A DNA stretch of 64,000 nt, from NCBI GenBank assembly GCA_000525675.1, contig CP002190.1, positions 1,302,001-1,366,000 of the forward strand, given 5' to 3'. A model generated the notes under the pieces. It worked only from the letters and a program-made list of their open reading frames with translations, searched no databases and was not told the origin of the DNA. The stretch is from Bdellovibrio bacteriovorus W (GTDB lineage Bacteria; Bdellovibrionota; Bdellovibrionia; Bdellovibrionales; Bdellovibrionaceae). A program made the position numbers and the translations under genes. Numbering within the stretch: the first letter of the stretch is position 1; each line of letters opens with the position of its first letter. Positions 33,532 to 42,256 of this stretch are shown here, piece after piece.

Positions 33532-33565
33532 AGAAGGGCTCTTTTTAGAGCCCTTCTTTTTTTTT
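33532..33565 (+). terminator. rho-independent terminator
   Basis: AGAAGGGCTCT (33532-33542) and AGAGCCCTTCT (33547-33557) form a perfect stem with a TTTT loop and an eight-T tract. Confidence 0.9.
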
Positions 33566-33577
33566 GTAGGGCTTGAG

Positions 33578-34441
33578 ATGTCAAAAGCAGTCAGCACAAC
33601 TTCCTTTGCAATGAACGAGGCACAAGGGCTTTTGCCTCCATTAGTAACCGAAGATAATAAATCCTCACGGGGCCGATGTTTGCTTATCGCTGGAAGTGAA
33701 CAATACCCGGGGGCAGGAGTGCTTTGTAGCAAAGCCGCTTTGCGGGCTGGAAGTGGATACGTCTATCTTGCTCAAAAAGTGAAGCCAAGCTTGGCGCTTT
33801 TATCCCCTGAAGTTATTCCGTTAGAGCTAAATTTACAAAATCAAATAACAGAGGCTTTGGCCATCGCCTTGGGTCCTGGGACGGGGTTGGAGGAGTGGGT
33901 GCACGCTGCGCTTACGAGGCTCTCTGAAGAGCAGCATGCCAAGCTCGTGATCGATGCTGATGCTCTGACGATGCTATCGCGATTTCCCGACATCCGCCTT
34001 CATCCAGATTGGATCTTAACTCCCCATGAAGGGGAGCTGGCGAGATTGTTAAATGTAACGGCAGAGCAGGTTCGGCAAGATCGAGTTGGATGGATTCTTC
34101 AGGCTCAAGAAAGATTTGGTTGTGTGATTGTATTAAAGGGGCATCGCACTCTGGTGGCTGATGGGAAAAGTCTTACTGAAAACTTGTCTGGGAATGCGGG
34201 GTTGGCAAAAGCAGGGACTGGGGATGTGCTAACGGGTATCATCACGGCGTTTCGCGCCCAAGGATTATCTTCCGCTCAGGCGGCTCGTTTGGGTGTGTTT
34301 GTTCATGGAGTAGCCGCGGATCTTTGGATACAAAGTAAGAAAGACTTTTTGGCGCTCACGGCCTCAGATGTTATTGAAAACCTACCTCAAGCGTTGTTCG
34401 AGATCCGAAGCTTCAGTACTAATCCTTCAAAGCTTTCCTAA
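33578..34441 (+). CDS. nnrD: ADP-dependent NAD(P)H-hydrate dehydratase
   Basis: A 287-residue ribokinase-like enzyme with GRCLLIAGSEQYPGAGVL (about 32-49), VIDADALTML, LTPHEGELARLL and GNAGLAKAGTGDVLTGI (about 207-223), the anion-hole and catalytic Asp motif of NnrD. It repairs hydrated NADH and NADPH using ADP. The usual epimerase partner (NnrE) is not fused at the N-terminus. GGGCTTGAG precedes the ATG. Its end overlaps the convergent small gene by 23 bases. Confidence 0.9.
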   Translation: MSKAVSTTSFAMNEAQGLLPPLVTEDNKSSRGRCLLIAGSEQYPGAGVLCSKAALRAGSGYVYLAQKVKPSLALLSPEVIPLELNLQNQITEALAIALGPGTGLEEWVHAALTRLSEEQHAKLVIDADALTMLSRFPDIRLHPDWILTPHEGELARLLNVTAEQVRQDRVGWILQAQERFGCVIVLKGHRTLVADGKSLTENLSGNAGLAKAGTGDVLTGIITAFRAQGLSSAQAARLGVFVHGVAADLWIQSKKDFLALTASDVIENLPQALFEIRSFSTNPSKLS

Positions 34442-34691
34442 GGGCATCTCCATCTTCTTTGGATAGAATTAGCCATTCCGGAGGGAGAATTTCTACAACA
34501 GCACTCCAAGAGGATCTTAGCATCTCTTTAGCAAGAGGTTTTGCGTGCAGATCCTTAAGAAGATTTAGGTGTCTGAGGACGATGGTGCGTGTGGGTTTAT
34601 AAAATCCACTGCCGTCTTTTCCCTGATTCGTTATCTCTTCAGAGCTTTCAACTTTCAAAATTAAATCTGCAAAAAAATCATCCAAACTCAT
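34419..34691 (-). CDS. hypothetical small protein
   Basis: A 90-residue soluble, helical protein with no recognised domain; it contains PPEWLILSKEDGDALRKAL at the C-terminus. It overlaps the 3' end of nnrD on the opposite strand by 23 bases. No ribosome site is evident. Codon use looks real but support is modest. Confidence 0.5.
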   Translation of the reverse strand: MSLDDFFADLILKVESSEEITNQGKDGSGFYKPTRTIVLRHLNLLKDLHAKPLAKEMLRSSWSAVVEILPPEWLILSKEDGDALRKALKD

Positions 34692-34864
34692 AGAAAGAGT
34701 ATAGAGCTAAGCAGGCGATATTGGAAGGGATCTCGGTAGGGCTGCAAATCAAAGTAACCCTTGCATTTTGCAGTACAACCTTTGTCCCCATCTTGATCTT
34801 GAGTCGTGGTTTTAGTTGAGTCTTTCATAGGAGTTTTTAGAATAAAGAAAGAGGTAATACAGAT

Positions 34865-35749
34865 ATGAAATCATTGATTCTACTTGCTCTTGGTTTATCA
34901 AGTTCTGTTTCTATTGCGGCTAATGGCAATAGCAGTCTTTATAAAAGATACTATAGCGGAGCTTTCCAGTTTGACGGCAAGCGTGTGGTTGAAAACTCTC
35001 AAGGCTATGCTGTGAACAACTCTGAACGCTGGGCGCGTTTGGATAAAAATGGTTCCAGCTATCAAATGAGCTGGGGCAGTGAAAAGAATGATAATGATGA
35101 AATGCTTGTTATCAATGAGTCGATTGTTTCAAAACAAAGTAAAACAGATGAAGAAACTCTTTATGGAAAAACATCTTCATTTGTAGGTAATAAATTGCGT
35201 TCATCGACAGTGTGTTATGGTGCTCGCGGTAAAACTCTCGGAGTGCAGAATAGCAATATGAAGTGTGTGACAGCCACACGCAGAGCTTGCGATCGATTGA
35301 TACAGGCTTATCATCAAGAGAGTTCTAAAAATCGAGATCTTGCTCAAGGAGCAACTACTTCAGCAGATAAAGTTAAAAAAACGCAAGAGCTTGCTAATAA
35401 GTGTATGAGTTTTATTGATAGCTATGCAGTGATGGGTAAAGCCATGGCAAACCAGTCTTCGCAATTAAAGCGTCAGCATGACCTAGTCATCGATCAGGAC
35501 ATCGATAGACTCAAAAGTCATATGAAAGCAGATAGTTCTTTAATGAGCTTTACTTCTTTAAAGTCAGCAGTGTCCGCTGACGAATTAGAAAAGAATGTTC
35601 GCAATTATTCAGAAACTTTAGAGGGGATGCGTGCGATGAGTGAGGCTCTTCAGGTTTGTATGGAAAGTCAGAATGACTTTACAGATGGGGCGACAAGTGC
35701 CGCAGCGGGGACTTCTGGAAGTGGGAAGAGTCCCCGTGGAGTTCGTTAA
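34865..35749 (+). CDS. exported hypothetical protein
   Basis: A 294-residue protein with a clear signal peptide (LILLALGLSSSVSIAA, about residues 4-19). A beta-rich N-terminal half is followed by a helical, Ser/Lys-rich half (about 140-270) with few Cys. GAGGTAA precedes the ATG. It is followed by an imperfect terminator and a convergent Cys-rich surface-protein gene. No family recognised. Confidence 0.65.
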   Translation: MKSLILLALGLSSSVSIAANGNSSLYKRYYSGAFQFDGKRVVENSQGYAVNNSERWARLDKNGSSYQMSWGSEKNDNDEMLVINESIVSKQSKTDEETLYGKTSSFVGNKLRSSTVCYGARGKTLGVQNSNMKCVTATRRACDRLIQAYHQESSKNRDLAQGATTSADKVKKTQELANKCMSFIDSYAVMGKAMANQSSQLKRQHDLVIDQDIDRLKSHMKADSSLMSFTSLKSAVSADELEKNVRNYSETLEGMRAMSEALQVCMESQNDFTDGATSAAAGTSGSGKSPRGVR

Positions 35750-35776
35750 AAGTTAATTGAAGCGCACATAAGAAGA

Positions 35777-35806
35777 AAGGGTTGCCCGTTGAGCGGCCCT
35801 TTTTTT
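35777..35806 (+). terminator. imperfect hairpin with T tract
   Basis: AAAGGG (35777-35782) pairs with the CCCTTT near 35798, with an inner CCG/CGG pair, followed by seven T. It ends the exported-protein gene. Confidence 0.6.
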
Positions 35807-37475
35807 ATGGCATGAGGCTTGGACTAATGATGCGATAGCGATTTTGGATGTTCTTCCAGATATTCGAGTGCGGCCCTGAAATTCCATGAGGGGAAGAGTC
35901 TCCTGCAAGTTTGCGATTGCGTGGGTCATTCATCCCTCCAGGAAGAAACTGCCTCAAATCAGGTTTACCTGTGGCAGCGTTAGTGCCCGAGCGCGATGCT
36001 CCGGAGCCACCGTAGCCAGCACTCCCAGCGGAGCCATTCATACCCATGCCACCAGTGCCGCCGCCACCACCATAAAATCCACCATTAATATCTTTAGAAA
36101 GACCTGATGAATCGCCACCCTCGCCGCCACCTCGACCTGCTTTTGCACTGCTACCTGAGCCAGCTAAAGGACTCACTGGGGAGGAGCCTTGGCTGCCGTC
36201 AAGACTTGTGTCGGAAGAGTGCGATCCTTCTCTCAGGGCGATGTCGGGTGTATTGGGAACATCTCCAGAAAAATCGGTGCCGTTCGCTGAGTTGACTCGG
36301 TCGAGGGACGAGCCATAGTCGCCACTAAACACTTCGCCGCCAGAGGAAGCATGGTGCTGAGCGCGTTCGTTACAGCGTGGGTCGTTAGGATTGTTCGTGC
36401 ATATGCAGATCGTATTAGAAGCAGCGACTTGAGGATTTGAGCAGTCCGCCTTTAAGCAGGCAGCACTTTTCGGATTGGTTTTACAGAAGTCTTCTGGAGG
36501 GGTGCCGGTGCCATCAGTAAGATTCGCGCACTGGCTGGAGTTTGCACTCGTTGCTGCGTAGTTGGCAATCGCTTGATTGGCCTCGTTGATTTTAGCAGTA
36601 AAGTTATCGCAAGAGCGGCGGTGTTCTTTCATTTCATTATAGGCGCCAAAGCGTAGAGCAGCAGTTAAGTTACGGGTTGCTTCAGAGATGCCTGGTAGAT
36701 CTATACTCACTTGTGGGGAATAACTGAGGCACTGTGCATTTTGCTCTGCAAACCTAACAGCTTGGTCACAGGCATTCACGCAGGAACTAATAGAAGAGCT
36801 ACAGTTGAGGCGGTAGGCCGCAAGAGCTGCATTGGCTGCTTGAGAAAATTGCGCCATCTTAGAACAAGAGGCGTTTACACTCCCTGCTGTTTGTTGACCC
36901 ATGACGAGGGCAATTTGAGATGCTTGATCCGAAATGCTAGTTAAGCCTGAATCTTTCTTGTCGTCACAGGTTTGGCCAGTGGACTCGATTTCCTGCAAAC
37001 ACTTTTCACGCAAGCTTAGCATCGTACCCATACAAGAGCCCGAATTGGAATTTTGAGAAGTCTGTTGATTATTTGCATTTGTAGTAGGGCATTGGCATTG
37101 GCCGTTTCTAAACACTTGGCTTCCACCATTTGGGCAGGGACCATCGCATCGAGCTTCGTCTGGTGCACAGACCATACTTCCAGATCTTGCATCCGCCCTG
37201 CAAGAGGTGCCATCAGGGCAGCTTGCACAAGGACTTACACTCATTTCACCTAATGGCGTACAGCGATAGGATGGAGTTTCGGAGAGAAAGCTTTTTTCCT
37301 CTTTGCAGTAATGATTCTCAGGACATGACTGAGTTCCGCACGTCACAACAGCGAAACTTTTTGACGTTGAAATAACGGCATGAAATAAGACAATGAACGA
37401 GAGAGTTATGAAAGCTCTTACTAATAGGCGGATTCTCGTCTTGAGACGGGACCGCAGATCCGTAGTTCTTAACAT
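35805..37475 (-). CDS. Cys-rich, Gly-rich surface protein
   Basis: A 556-residue protein with a signal peptide (about residues 20-42), a Cys-rich N-terminal part with EGF-like spacing (CGTQSCPENHYC, CASCPDGTSC, CDGPCPNGG), a helical middle with further Cys, then a Gly/Ser-rich linker (about 400-490, including GGFYGGGGGTGGMG). The last 60 residues have a distinct pattern, PDLRQFLPGGMNDPRN and SGPHSNIWKNIQNRYR. I recall this ending from other Bdellovibrio proteins, which suggests a sorting or anchoring signal; this is recollection, not a search result. GGAGA precedes the ATG. Confidence 0.7.
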   Translation of the reverse strand: MLRTTDLRSRLKTRIRLLVRAFITLSFIVLFHAVISTSKSFAVVTCGTQSCPENHYCKEEKSFLSETPSYRCTPLGEMSVSPCASCPDGTSCRADARSGSMVCAPDEARCDGPCPNGGSQVFRNGQCQCPTTNANNQQTSQNSNSGSCMGTMLSLREKCLQEIESTGQTCDDKKDSGLTSISDQASQIALVMGQQTAGSVNASCSKMAQFSQAANAALAAYRLNCSSSISSCVNACDQAVRFAEQNAQCLSYSPQVSIDLPGISEATRNLTAALRFGAYNEMKEHRRSCDNFTAKINEANQAIANYAATSANSSQCANLTDGTGTPPEDFCKTNPKSAACLKADCSNPQVAASNTICICTNNPNDPRCNERAQHHASSGGEVFSGDYGSSLDRVNSANGTDFSGDVPNTPDIALREGSHSSDTSLDGSQGSSPVSPLAGSGSSAKAGRGGGEGGDSSGLSKDINGGFYGGGGGTGGMGMNGSAGSAGYGGSGASRSGTNAATGKPDLRQFLPGGMNDPRNRKLAGDSSPHGISGPHSNIWKNIQNRYRIISPSLMP

Positions 37476-37728
37476 AATTTAAGTCTCCGCTCGTAGAGTG
37501 ATCCGTATACAGGTAAGCCACATGCTGGGACATGGGATCTTTTCGGAGGGAGCTTGTTAAAACATAACCTTTTGTATGTTTTAAATAAATAAAACTCTCT
37601 TGTGTACAAATTGTTTACATAAAAATGGATTGAATTGATAATTATTTAGTCAGAATCTCTTACATTCTCATTCTCGACTATAGCTTACAGTTGGGGCTTT
37701 TCTTCGGAGAGCCCCAACTCCTTATTCT

Positions 37729-39261
37729 TTATACTGGGAGTGCAGCAGGTCCGCCCAGTGCTGGATCATCTTTCTTTGAATCAAGGGCTTTTTTAAAATC
37801 AATGCCAAGTGCTTTTGCAACTCCTTCTCCATACTTGGGATCAGCAGCATTGCAATTTCGGATATGTCTCATTTTTATGTATTCTGGGATATCTCCCATG
37901 TTACGTGCGGTATTCTCGCAAAGAACTAGCTGTTGAGCTGGAGACATAAGGCGGAAGAGTTTCCCCGGTTGTTCAAAGTAGTTCGAGTCATCCTCGTGGA
38001 AATTCCAAAAATTTCCCTCACCTTTAATTTTTAAAGCGGGCTCTTTATACTCTGGTTGCTCTTGCCATTGCTTGAAGCTATTCGGTTCATAGTGTGGCAG
38101 CGAGCCGTAGTTGCCATCGACTCTTCCATAACCATCGCGGTGATTGCTATGAACAGGGCATTTAGCGGCATTGACTGGGATTTGGTGATGATTCACCCCT
38201 AAGCGATAGCGTTGAGCATCGGAGTAGGCAAAGAGTCTTGCTTGCAGCATTTTGTCAGGACTAACGCTGATTCCGGGAACGAGATTATTCGGCGCAAAGG
38301 CGCTTTGCTCGACGTCGGCAAAAAAGTTTTCAGGATTTTTATTGAGTTCAAACTCTCCAACTTCGATTAAAGGAAAGTCCTTCTTGTACCAAACTTTCGT
38401 GAGATCAAAGGGATGAATTCGGTAATTATCAGCTTCAGTCTCGGGCATTACTTGAATAAACATTTTCCATCTAGGAAAGTCTTTCTTCGAGATAGCTTCA
38501 AAGAGATCTCTCTGATTGCTTTCGCGATCAGAGCCCACGACTTCAGTAGCTTCTTGATCGGTGATGTTTTCAATTCCCTGTTGTGTTCTAAAGTGCATCT
38601 TCACCCAAAAACGCTCATTGGCTGAATTTATAAAACTATAAGTGTGCGAACTAAAGCCATGCATATGGCGATAGCTTTTTGGAATACCTCTATCGCTCAT
38701 AACAATGGTTACTTGATGAAGGGCTTCGGGTAACAGGGTCCAAAAGTCCCAATTGTTCAAAGGGCTTCTTAGGTTGGTATGGGGATCTCTTTTTACAGCC
38801 TTGTTGAGGTCCGGAAATTTTCGGGGGTCTCGCAAAAAAAACACGGGGGTGTTGTTACCCACCATATCCCAATTGCCCTCTTCGGTATAAAACTTCAGGG
38901 CAAAACCACGAATGTCGCGTTCAGCATCGGCGGCTCCTCTTTCGCCGGCAACCGTAGTGAAGCGAGCAAACATAGGAGTCTGTTTTCCTACCTTCGCAAA
39001 AACTTTAGCCTTCGAATATTTAGTTATATCATTTGTCACGGTGAAAGTGCCAAAGGCGCCTGAGCCTTTAGCGTGCATTCTTCTTTCTGGGATGATTTCT
39101 CGATTTAAATGAGCAAGCTTTTCTAAGAGCCATACGTCTTGAATTAGTACCGGCCCACGGGGCCCCGCGGTCATGCTATTTTGGTTGTCCACGACCGGAG
39201 CGCCAAAAGCCGTTGTGAGATGGGTGACTGGACACTTTTTTGGATCTTTAGGATCAGACAT
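37729..39261 (-). CDS. kat: monofunctional haem catalase
   Basis: A 510-residue small-subunit catalase with the distal His in [12 protein letters not shown] (about residue 57), the Asn in [11 protein letters not shown], and the proximal haem Tyr in [14 protein letters not shown] (about residue 340). AGGAG seven bases before ATG 39261 decides the start. It decomposes hydrogen peroxide and would protect a predator during growth in or on prey. The opening CPVTH segment is typical of this group. The 250-base gap on its downstream side carries no gene. Confidence 0.95.
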   Translation of the reverse strand: MSDPKDPKKCPVTHLTTAFGAPVVDNQNSMTAGPRGPVLIQDVWLLEKLAHLNREIIPERRMHAKGSGAFGTFTVTNDITKYSKAKVFAKVGKQTPMFARFTTVAGERGAADAERDIRGFALKFYTEEGNWDMVGNNTPVFFLRDPRKFPDLNKAVKRDPHTNLRSPLNNWDFWTLLPEALHQVTIVMSDRGIPKSYRHMHGFSSHTYSFINSANERFWVKMHFRTQQGIENITDQEATEVVGSDRESNQRDLFEAISKKDFPRWKMFIQVMPETEADNYRIHPFDLTKVWYKKDFPLIEVGEFELNKNPENFFADVEQSAFAPNNLVPGISVSPDKMLQARLFAYSDAQRYRLGVNHHQIPVNAAKCPVHSNHRDGYGRVDGNYGSLPHYEPNSFKQWQEQPEYKEPALKIKGEGNFWNFHEDDSNYFEQPGKLFRLMSPAQQLVLCENTARNMGDIPEYIKMRHIRNCNAADPKYGEGVAKALGIDFKKALDSKKDDPALGGPAALPV

Positions 39262-39352
39262 TGGTATCTCCTGAGATTTCGGTGAATCAGAAGAGAGTAT
39301 CAAATTGGCTTCAGAGAGGAGTCCATGGATAGTGAGTGATTATGACGATTGA

Positions 39353-39383
39353 CAAAAAAAGCCGCCTATCGAAGGCGGCTTTG
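39353..39383 (-). terminator. rho-independent terminator
   Basis: GCCGCCT (39361-39367) and AGGCGGC (39373-39379) form a stem with an A tract on the plus strand, hence a T tract in minus-strand RNA. It ends the minus-strand gene at 39410. Confidence 0.85.
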
Positions 39384-39409
39384 GAAGAACAACAGGTCAA
39401 AGCACAGAA

Positions 39410-40162
39410 TTAAAGCGATTGCTCTTTTCTGCGATAATACTGGTGAAGCATCTCCTCAGCCTGCAGGCCTTCGGGCATGTCGCTGACAATCTTTGGAGAT
39501 TCGATGGCAATGAAACCACATGGGTAACGATCTTGCTCGTAAATAGGTGCTAAAAAGTCAATTGTAGCATCCATGACGTATGAATACGGGGAATCTGATT
39601 CGCTGATGCGATGAGCTCCCACGTCCCCCAATGGCGTCACTGTAGTCAGTTCTTTTGTGTAAAACATGCGGCTTGTATCTAAAATGGATTGAGTGTGGCT
39701 CTCATCTCCACGAGTAAAAAGCTCCGTCCATGTTCTGCACAAGAGATCTTCGAGACTGTAGCTAGAGAATTCAAAGAACTTAAAGTTTCTAAAAATCTGG
39801 ACATTACTTCTATCGTAAACTTCGATGACACTTTCTGCTTCGATAAAGTTAAAGAGGTCAGAAGGGAAGCGTAAGTTAAACTTTTTAAGTGCATACCAAG
39901 TCAGGGTTGAAGAGTCCGCTAGGTCCCCACCATTTGCTAAAACCATCTCGCAAATTTCATTATAGGCTTTAAGTTGGCTGATAACCGATTGTTTGTCATC
40001 GGTGCGCAGTTTTTTGAAATAGGGCAGATGAGGTGAAGAAAATGCTCGTAGAGTGACATTCGCTGCAGCAGCGTATTGCACGGTCTTATTAGCCAAAATC
40101 ATAAATTGGTTAACAAGATTTAGATCTGAATTATTCTGAGCAAAGGCAGTTGCAGTACTCAA
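39410..40162 (-). CDS. hypothetical protein, possible PAS-like
   Basis: About 250 residues. A TTG at 40162 is favoured because GGAGG sits six bases upstream; an ATG at 40174 is in frame but lacks a site. Helical N-terminal third, then a mixed alpha/beta region (VIEVYDRSNVQIFRN, DFLAPIYEQDRY) that loosely recalls a PAS or GAF fold. No signal peptide. Upstream is 570 bases without another gene, room for its own promoter. No family recognised. Confidence 0.55.
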   Translation of the reverse strand: MSTATAFAQNNSDLNLVNQFMILANKTVQYAAAANVTLRAFSSPHLPYFKKLRTDDKQSVISQLKAYNEICEMVLANGGDLADSSTLTWYALKKFNLRFPSDLFNFIEAESVIEVYDRSNVQIFRNFKFFEFSSYSLEDLLCRTWTELFTRGDESHTQSILDTSRMFYTKELTTVTPLGDVGAHRISESDSPYSYVMDATIDFLAPIYEQDRYPCGFIAIESPKIVSDMPEGLQAEEMLHQYYRRKEQSL

Positions 40163-40734
40163 TTTTTCCTCCATGAAAATCGAATTCGAGTTCTCTTGCA
40201 CTTGAGAGCTCTTCCACTTCTTGATCGCACAAACACTAATTTTGGCGTCCTATAGCTGGAAGTATGTAATAGCAGCTTTTGTGTGAAAGGCAAAATTTGG
40301 TCAACCCAGCAGCACATTACTGACCCATCGAACCTAGTGTAATCTTCGTACCCAAACGCTCTCAAACAAGATTAAAGCTAAATTTTATTCTAATAGATTT
40401 GGAAGTCCATAGGATTGTTGAATGTTACGCATGATGAGAAGAATTAGCGTTGTCAGGGATTCATTGGGTTTTGGAGCCTTCCCTTGATGGGAACTTGTGA
40501 AAAGTTCAATAAGTAAGGGGGGGGTGACTGTAAAAGAGGCATTTTTTTGAAAAAAATGGAAAAGCATCTCTACCTTAAAAGCCGCGTAGAGAGTTGGTTT
40601 GGGCGCTATCGAGTGCGCGCGGCGGAGGGCAAGGAGCTTTTTTTTAAGGCGGAGTGAAATACTCTTTGCAAACGGGAGCCACTGTCCATATAAGTGCCGT
40701 CCATATTTAATAAAGTTCTCTGGGGAGGGGACGG
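40163..40734. other. intergenic, no supported gene
   Basis: This stretch between two divergent genes has only short frames without ribosome sites (for example 40385-40567 on the minus strand). It contains a run of eight G (about 40517-40524) and a long T run after GGAGC near 40632-40648. Promoters for both flanking genes must lie here but no clear -35/-10 pair stands out. Confidence 0.5.
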
Positions 40735-41628
40735 GTGAAGCATTTTACGGTGATTGCCTTAGGCATTCTGTTGTCGTCTTGTGGCGCTAAAAATTCGGTA
40801 AATTCAATTCTAGCTGAAACTGGAATTATGGGTGGTAAACAGGTTGAGGAAAAGAGTCCATATTCTCAAACTGTTGTCGCAATTATTGATACCGAGTTTA
40901 ACTCAATTTGCACGGGCTCTATCCTTTCCGAGAATCTCATTATTACTGCGGCTCATTGCGTGGATGATGTTGAACACTTTAATCTTCATATTGTTTTTGC
41001 AAACAACGCGGATGAGGTCATGGGAAGTCGCGAACCAGATGTAAAGGCTCAGTTCACTCGTCGTGTAACAAAGATGGCTATCCATGAGGACTATGACCCT
41101 GAAGAACAAACAGATGAAAATCCTTATGACTTTAGCGATATCGCTATTCTAAAAATCAAAGGAACGATTCCTGAGGGATTTAAGCCTGTAAATCTGGTGA
41201 AAAACTCATTTGATTTGAAGCGCGGTATGAAAACGACTCTTGTCGGTTACGGAGTGAATGAAGTTAAAACGGAGCCGATTGATCCAAAAACTGTAAAAAA
41301 CCTTAAAGAGGCTATGGAGTACGGTGAAGTTCTTTGTGATGAGAATCTTCAAGACTGCATCAAAGTAGAAATGTTTGGGGATGGAGTTCTGAGAGTGGGG
41401 CACGCACCGATAGAAGGATTCTCAAAGTCAGAAGTTCGCTTAGATGAGCGCGATGGTGGAACCTGCATGGGAGACTCCGGTGGCCCGGCGTACATCGAAA
41501 AGAACAATGAATTGTTGTTATTCGGTATTACCAGTCGTGGAAGCGCTCTTTGTGATGAAGTAGGGATTTATACGAGTGTTCCTTACCACCTGAAATGGAT
41601 TGAAAAAACGATCCAAAAGCTTAAGTAA
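40735..41628 (+). CDS. trypsin-like serine protease lipoprotein
   Basis: A 297-residue S1-family protease with a lipobox LLSSCG (Cys about 16), activation-like site IMGGKQ, catalytic His in LIITAAHC, Asp in DFSDIAIL and Ser in TCMGDSGGPAY. All three catalytic residues are present. The Cys gives lipid anchoring to a membrane. GGGGAGGGG precedes the GTG start. Bdellovibrio encodes many such proteases, presumably for prey-protein digestion. A terminator follows ten bases after the stop. Confidence 0.9.
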   Translation: MKHFTVIALGILLSSCGAKNSVNSILAETGIMGGKQVEEKSPYSQTVVAIIDTEFNSICTGSILSENLIITAAHCVDDVEHFNLHIVFANNADEVMGSREPDVKAQFTRRVTKMAIHEDYDPEEQTDENPYDFSDIAILKIKGTIPEGFKPVNLVKNSFDLKRGMKTTLVGYGVNEVKTEPIDPKTVKNLKEAMEYGEVLCDENLQDCIKVEMFGDGVLRVGHAPIEGFSKSEVRLDERDGGTCMGDSGGPAYIEKNNELLLFGITSRGSALCDEVGIYTSVPYHLKWIEKTIQKLK

Positions 41629-41636
41629 GATTTTTT

Positions 41637-41663
41637 AAAGGCTCCTATCAAGGAGCCTTTTTT
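41637..41663 (+). terminator. rho-independent terminator
   Basis: AAAGGCTCCT (41637-41646) and AGGAGCCTTT (41651-41660) form a perfect 10-bp stem with an ATCA loop and T tract. Confidence 0.9.
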
Positions 41664-41771
41664 ATTTCCATTTCGTTCTGAGACAGTCCGTCATCAAATA
41701 AAAAATTCCTCAAAAAATGTTTAAGAACTTACTCGACGTTCCGATAGTTTAAATTCGTGCGGGGAGGAAAC

Positions 41772-42221
41772 TTGAAGCATATTCGTGTGGAACTAAATTG
41801 GAAGTTAGTAGAAGGCGCGCCGATAAAGGCTCGTGAAAAAGGGATCTTTATTTATACCTTTGGGACGAGTGAAGACCCACCATTCTATACGGGCTGTGAA
41901 GCAGATTTAAAACTTTTATCGCAACATTCAAAAGAACCTGGTGATGTGAGTGTTTTTTATTCTCCGATCGCTGAGGTGGCAGGCGTGCCCTACGCCGAGC
42001 TTCTTAGATCTGTCGAAGAACGACTCCAAGAGGCCATTCGCGCAGTTTCAGAACCGTCAGCTCCACCGAGTGTGGGGGGCTTAGGAAATTGTCCTTTTTC
42101 CTTAGAGGTGTGTATTGCGAGTGCCCACGTGGGATGGGTTCTGGAAAATGCCTCACTCTTAAATAGATATCTTGAGTACCCTCTAGAGTTTAATAGGAAG
42201 CCAGCTAAGCGAGTGGCTTAA
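41772..42221 (+). CDS. hypothetical protein
   Basis: A 149-residue soluble protein. The TTG at 41772 is preferred because GGGGAGG lies four bases upstream; a GTG at 41757 overlaps that site. It has a compact alpha/beta look (KGIFIYTFGTSEDPPFYTG, about 22-40) and a Pro/Ser linker followed by FSLEVCIASAHVGWVLE. No signal peptide and no family recognised. Confidence 0.6.
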   Translation: MKHIRVELNWKLVEGAPIKAREKGIFIYTFGTSEDPPFYTGCEADLKLLSQHSKEPGDVSVFYSPIAEVAGVPYAELLRSVEERLQEAIRAVSEPSAPPSVGGLGNCPFSLEVCIASAHVGWVLENASLLNRYLEYPLEFNRKPAKRVA

Positions 42222-42224
42222 TTA

Positions 42225-42254
42225 AAAACGCCCAGCTTGTACTGGGCGTTTCTT
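42225..42254. terminator. bidirectional terminator
   Basis: AACGCCCAG (42228-42236) and CTGGGCGTT (42242-42250) form a perfect stem between two convergent genes, with an A tract before and T-rich bases after. Confidence 0.85.
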
Positions 42255-42256
42255 AT

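Noticed and set aside
40385-40567. 60-codon minus-strand frame in the long gap
   Set aside because: No ribosome site and no recognisable protein character.
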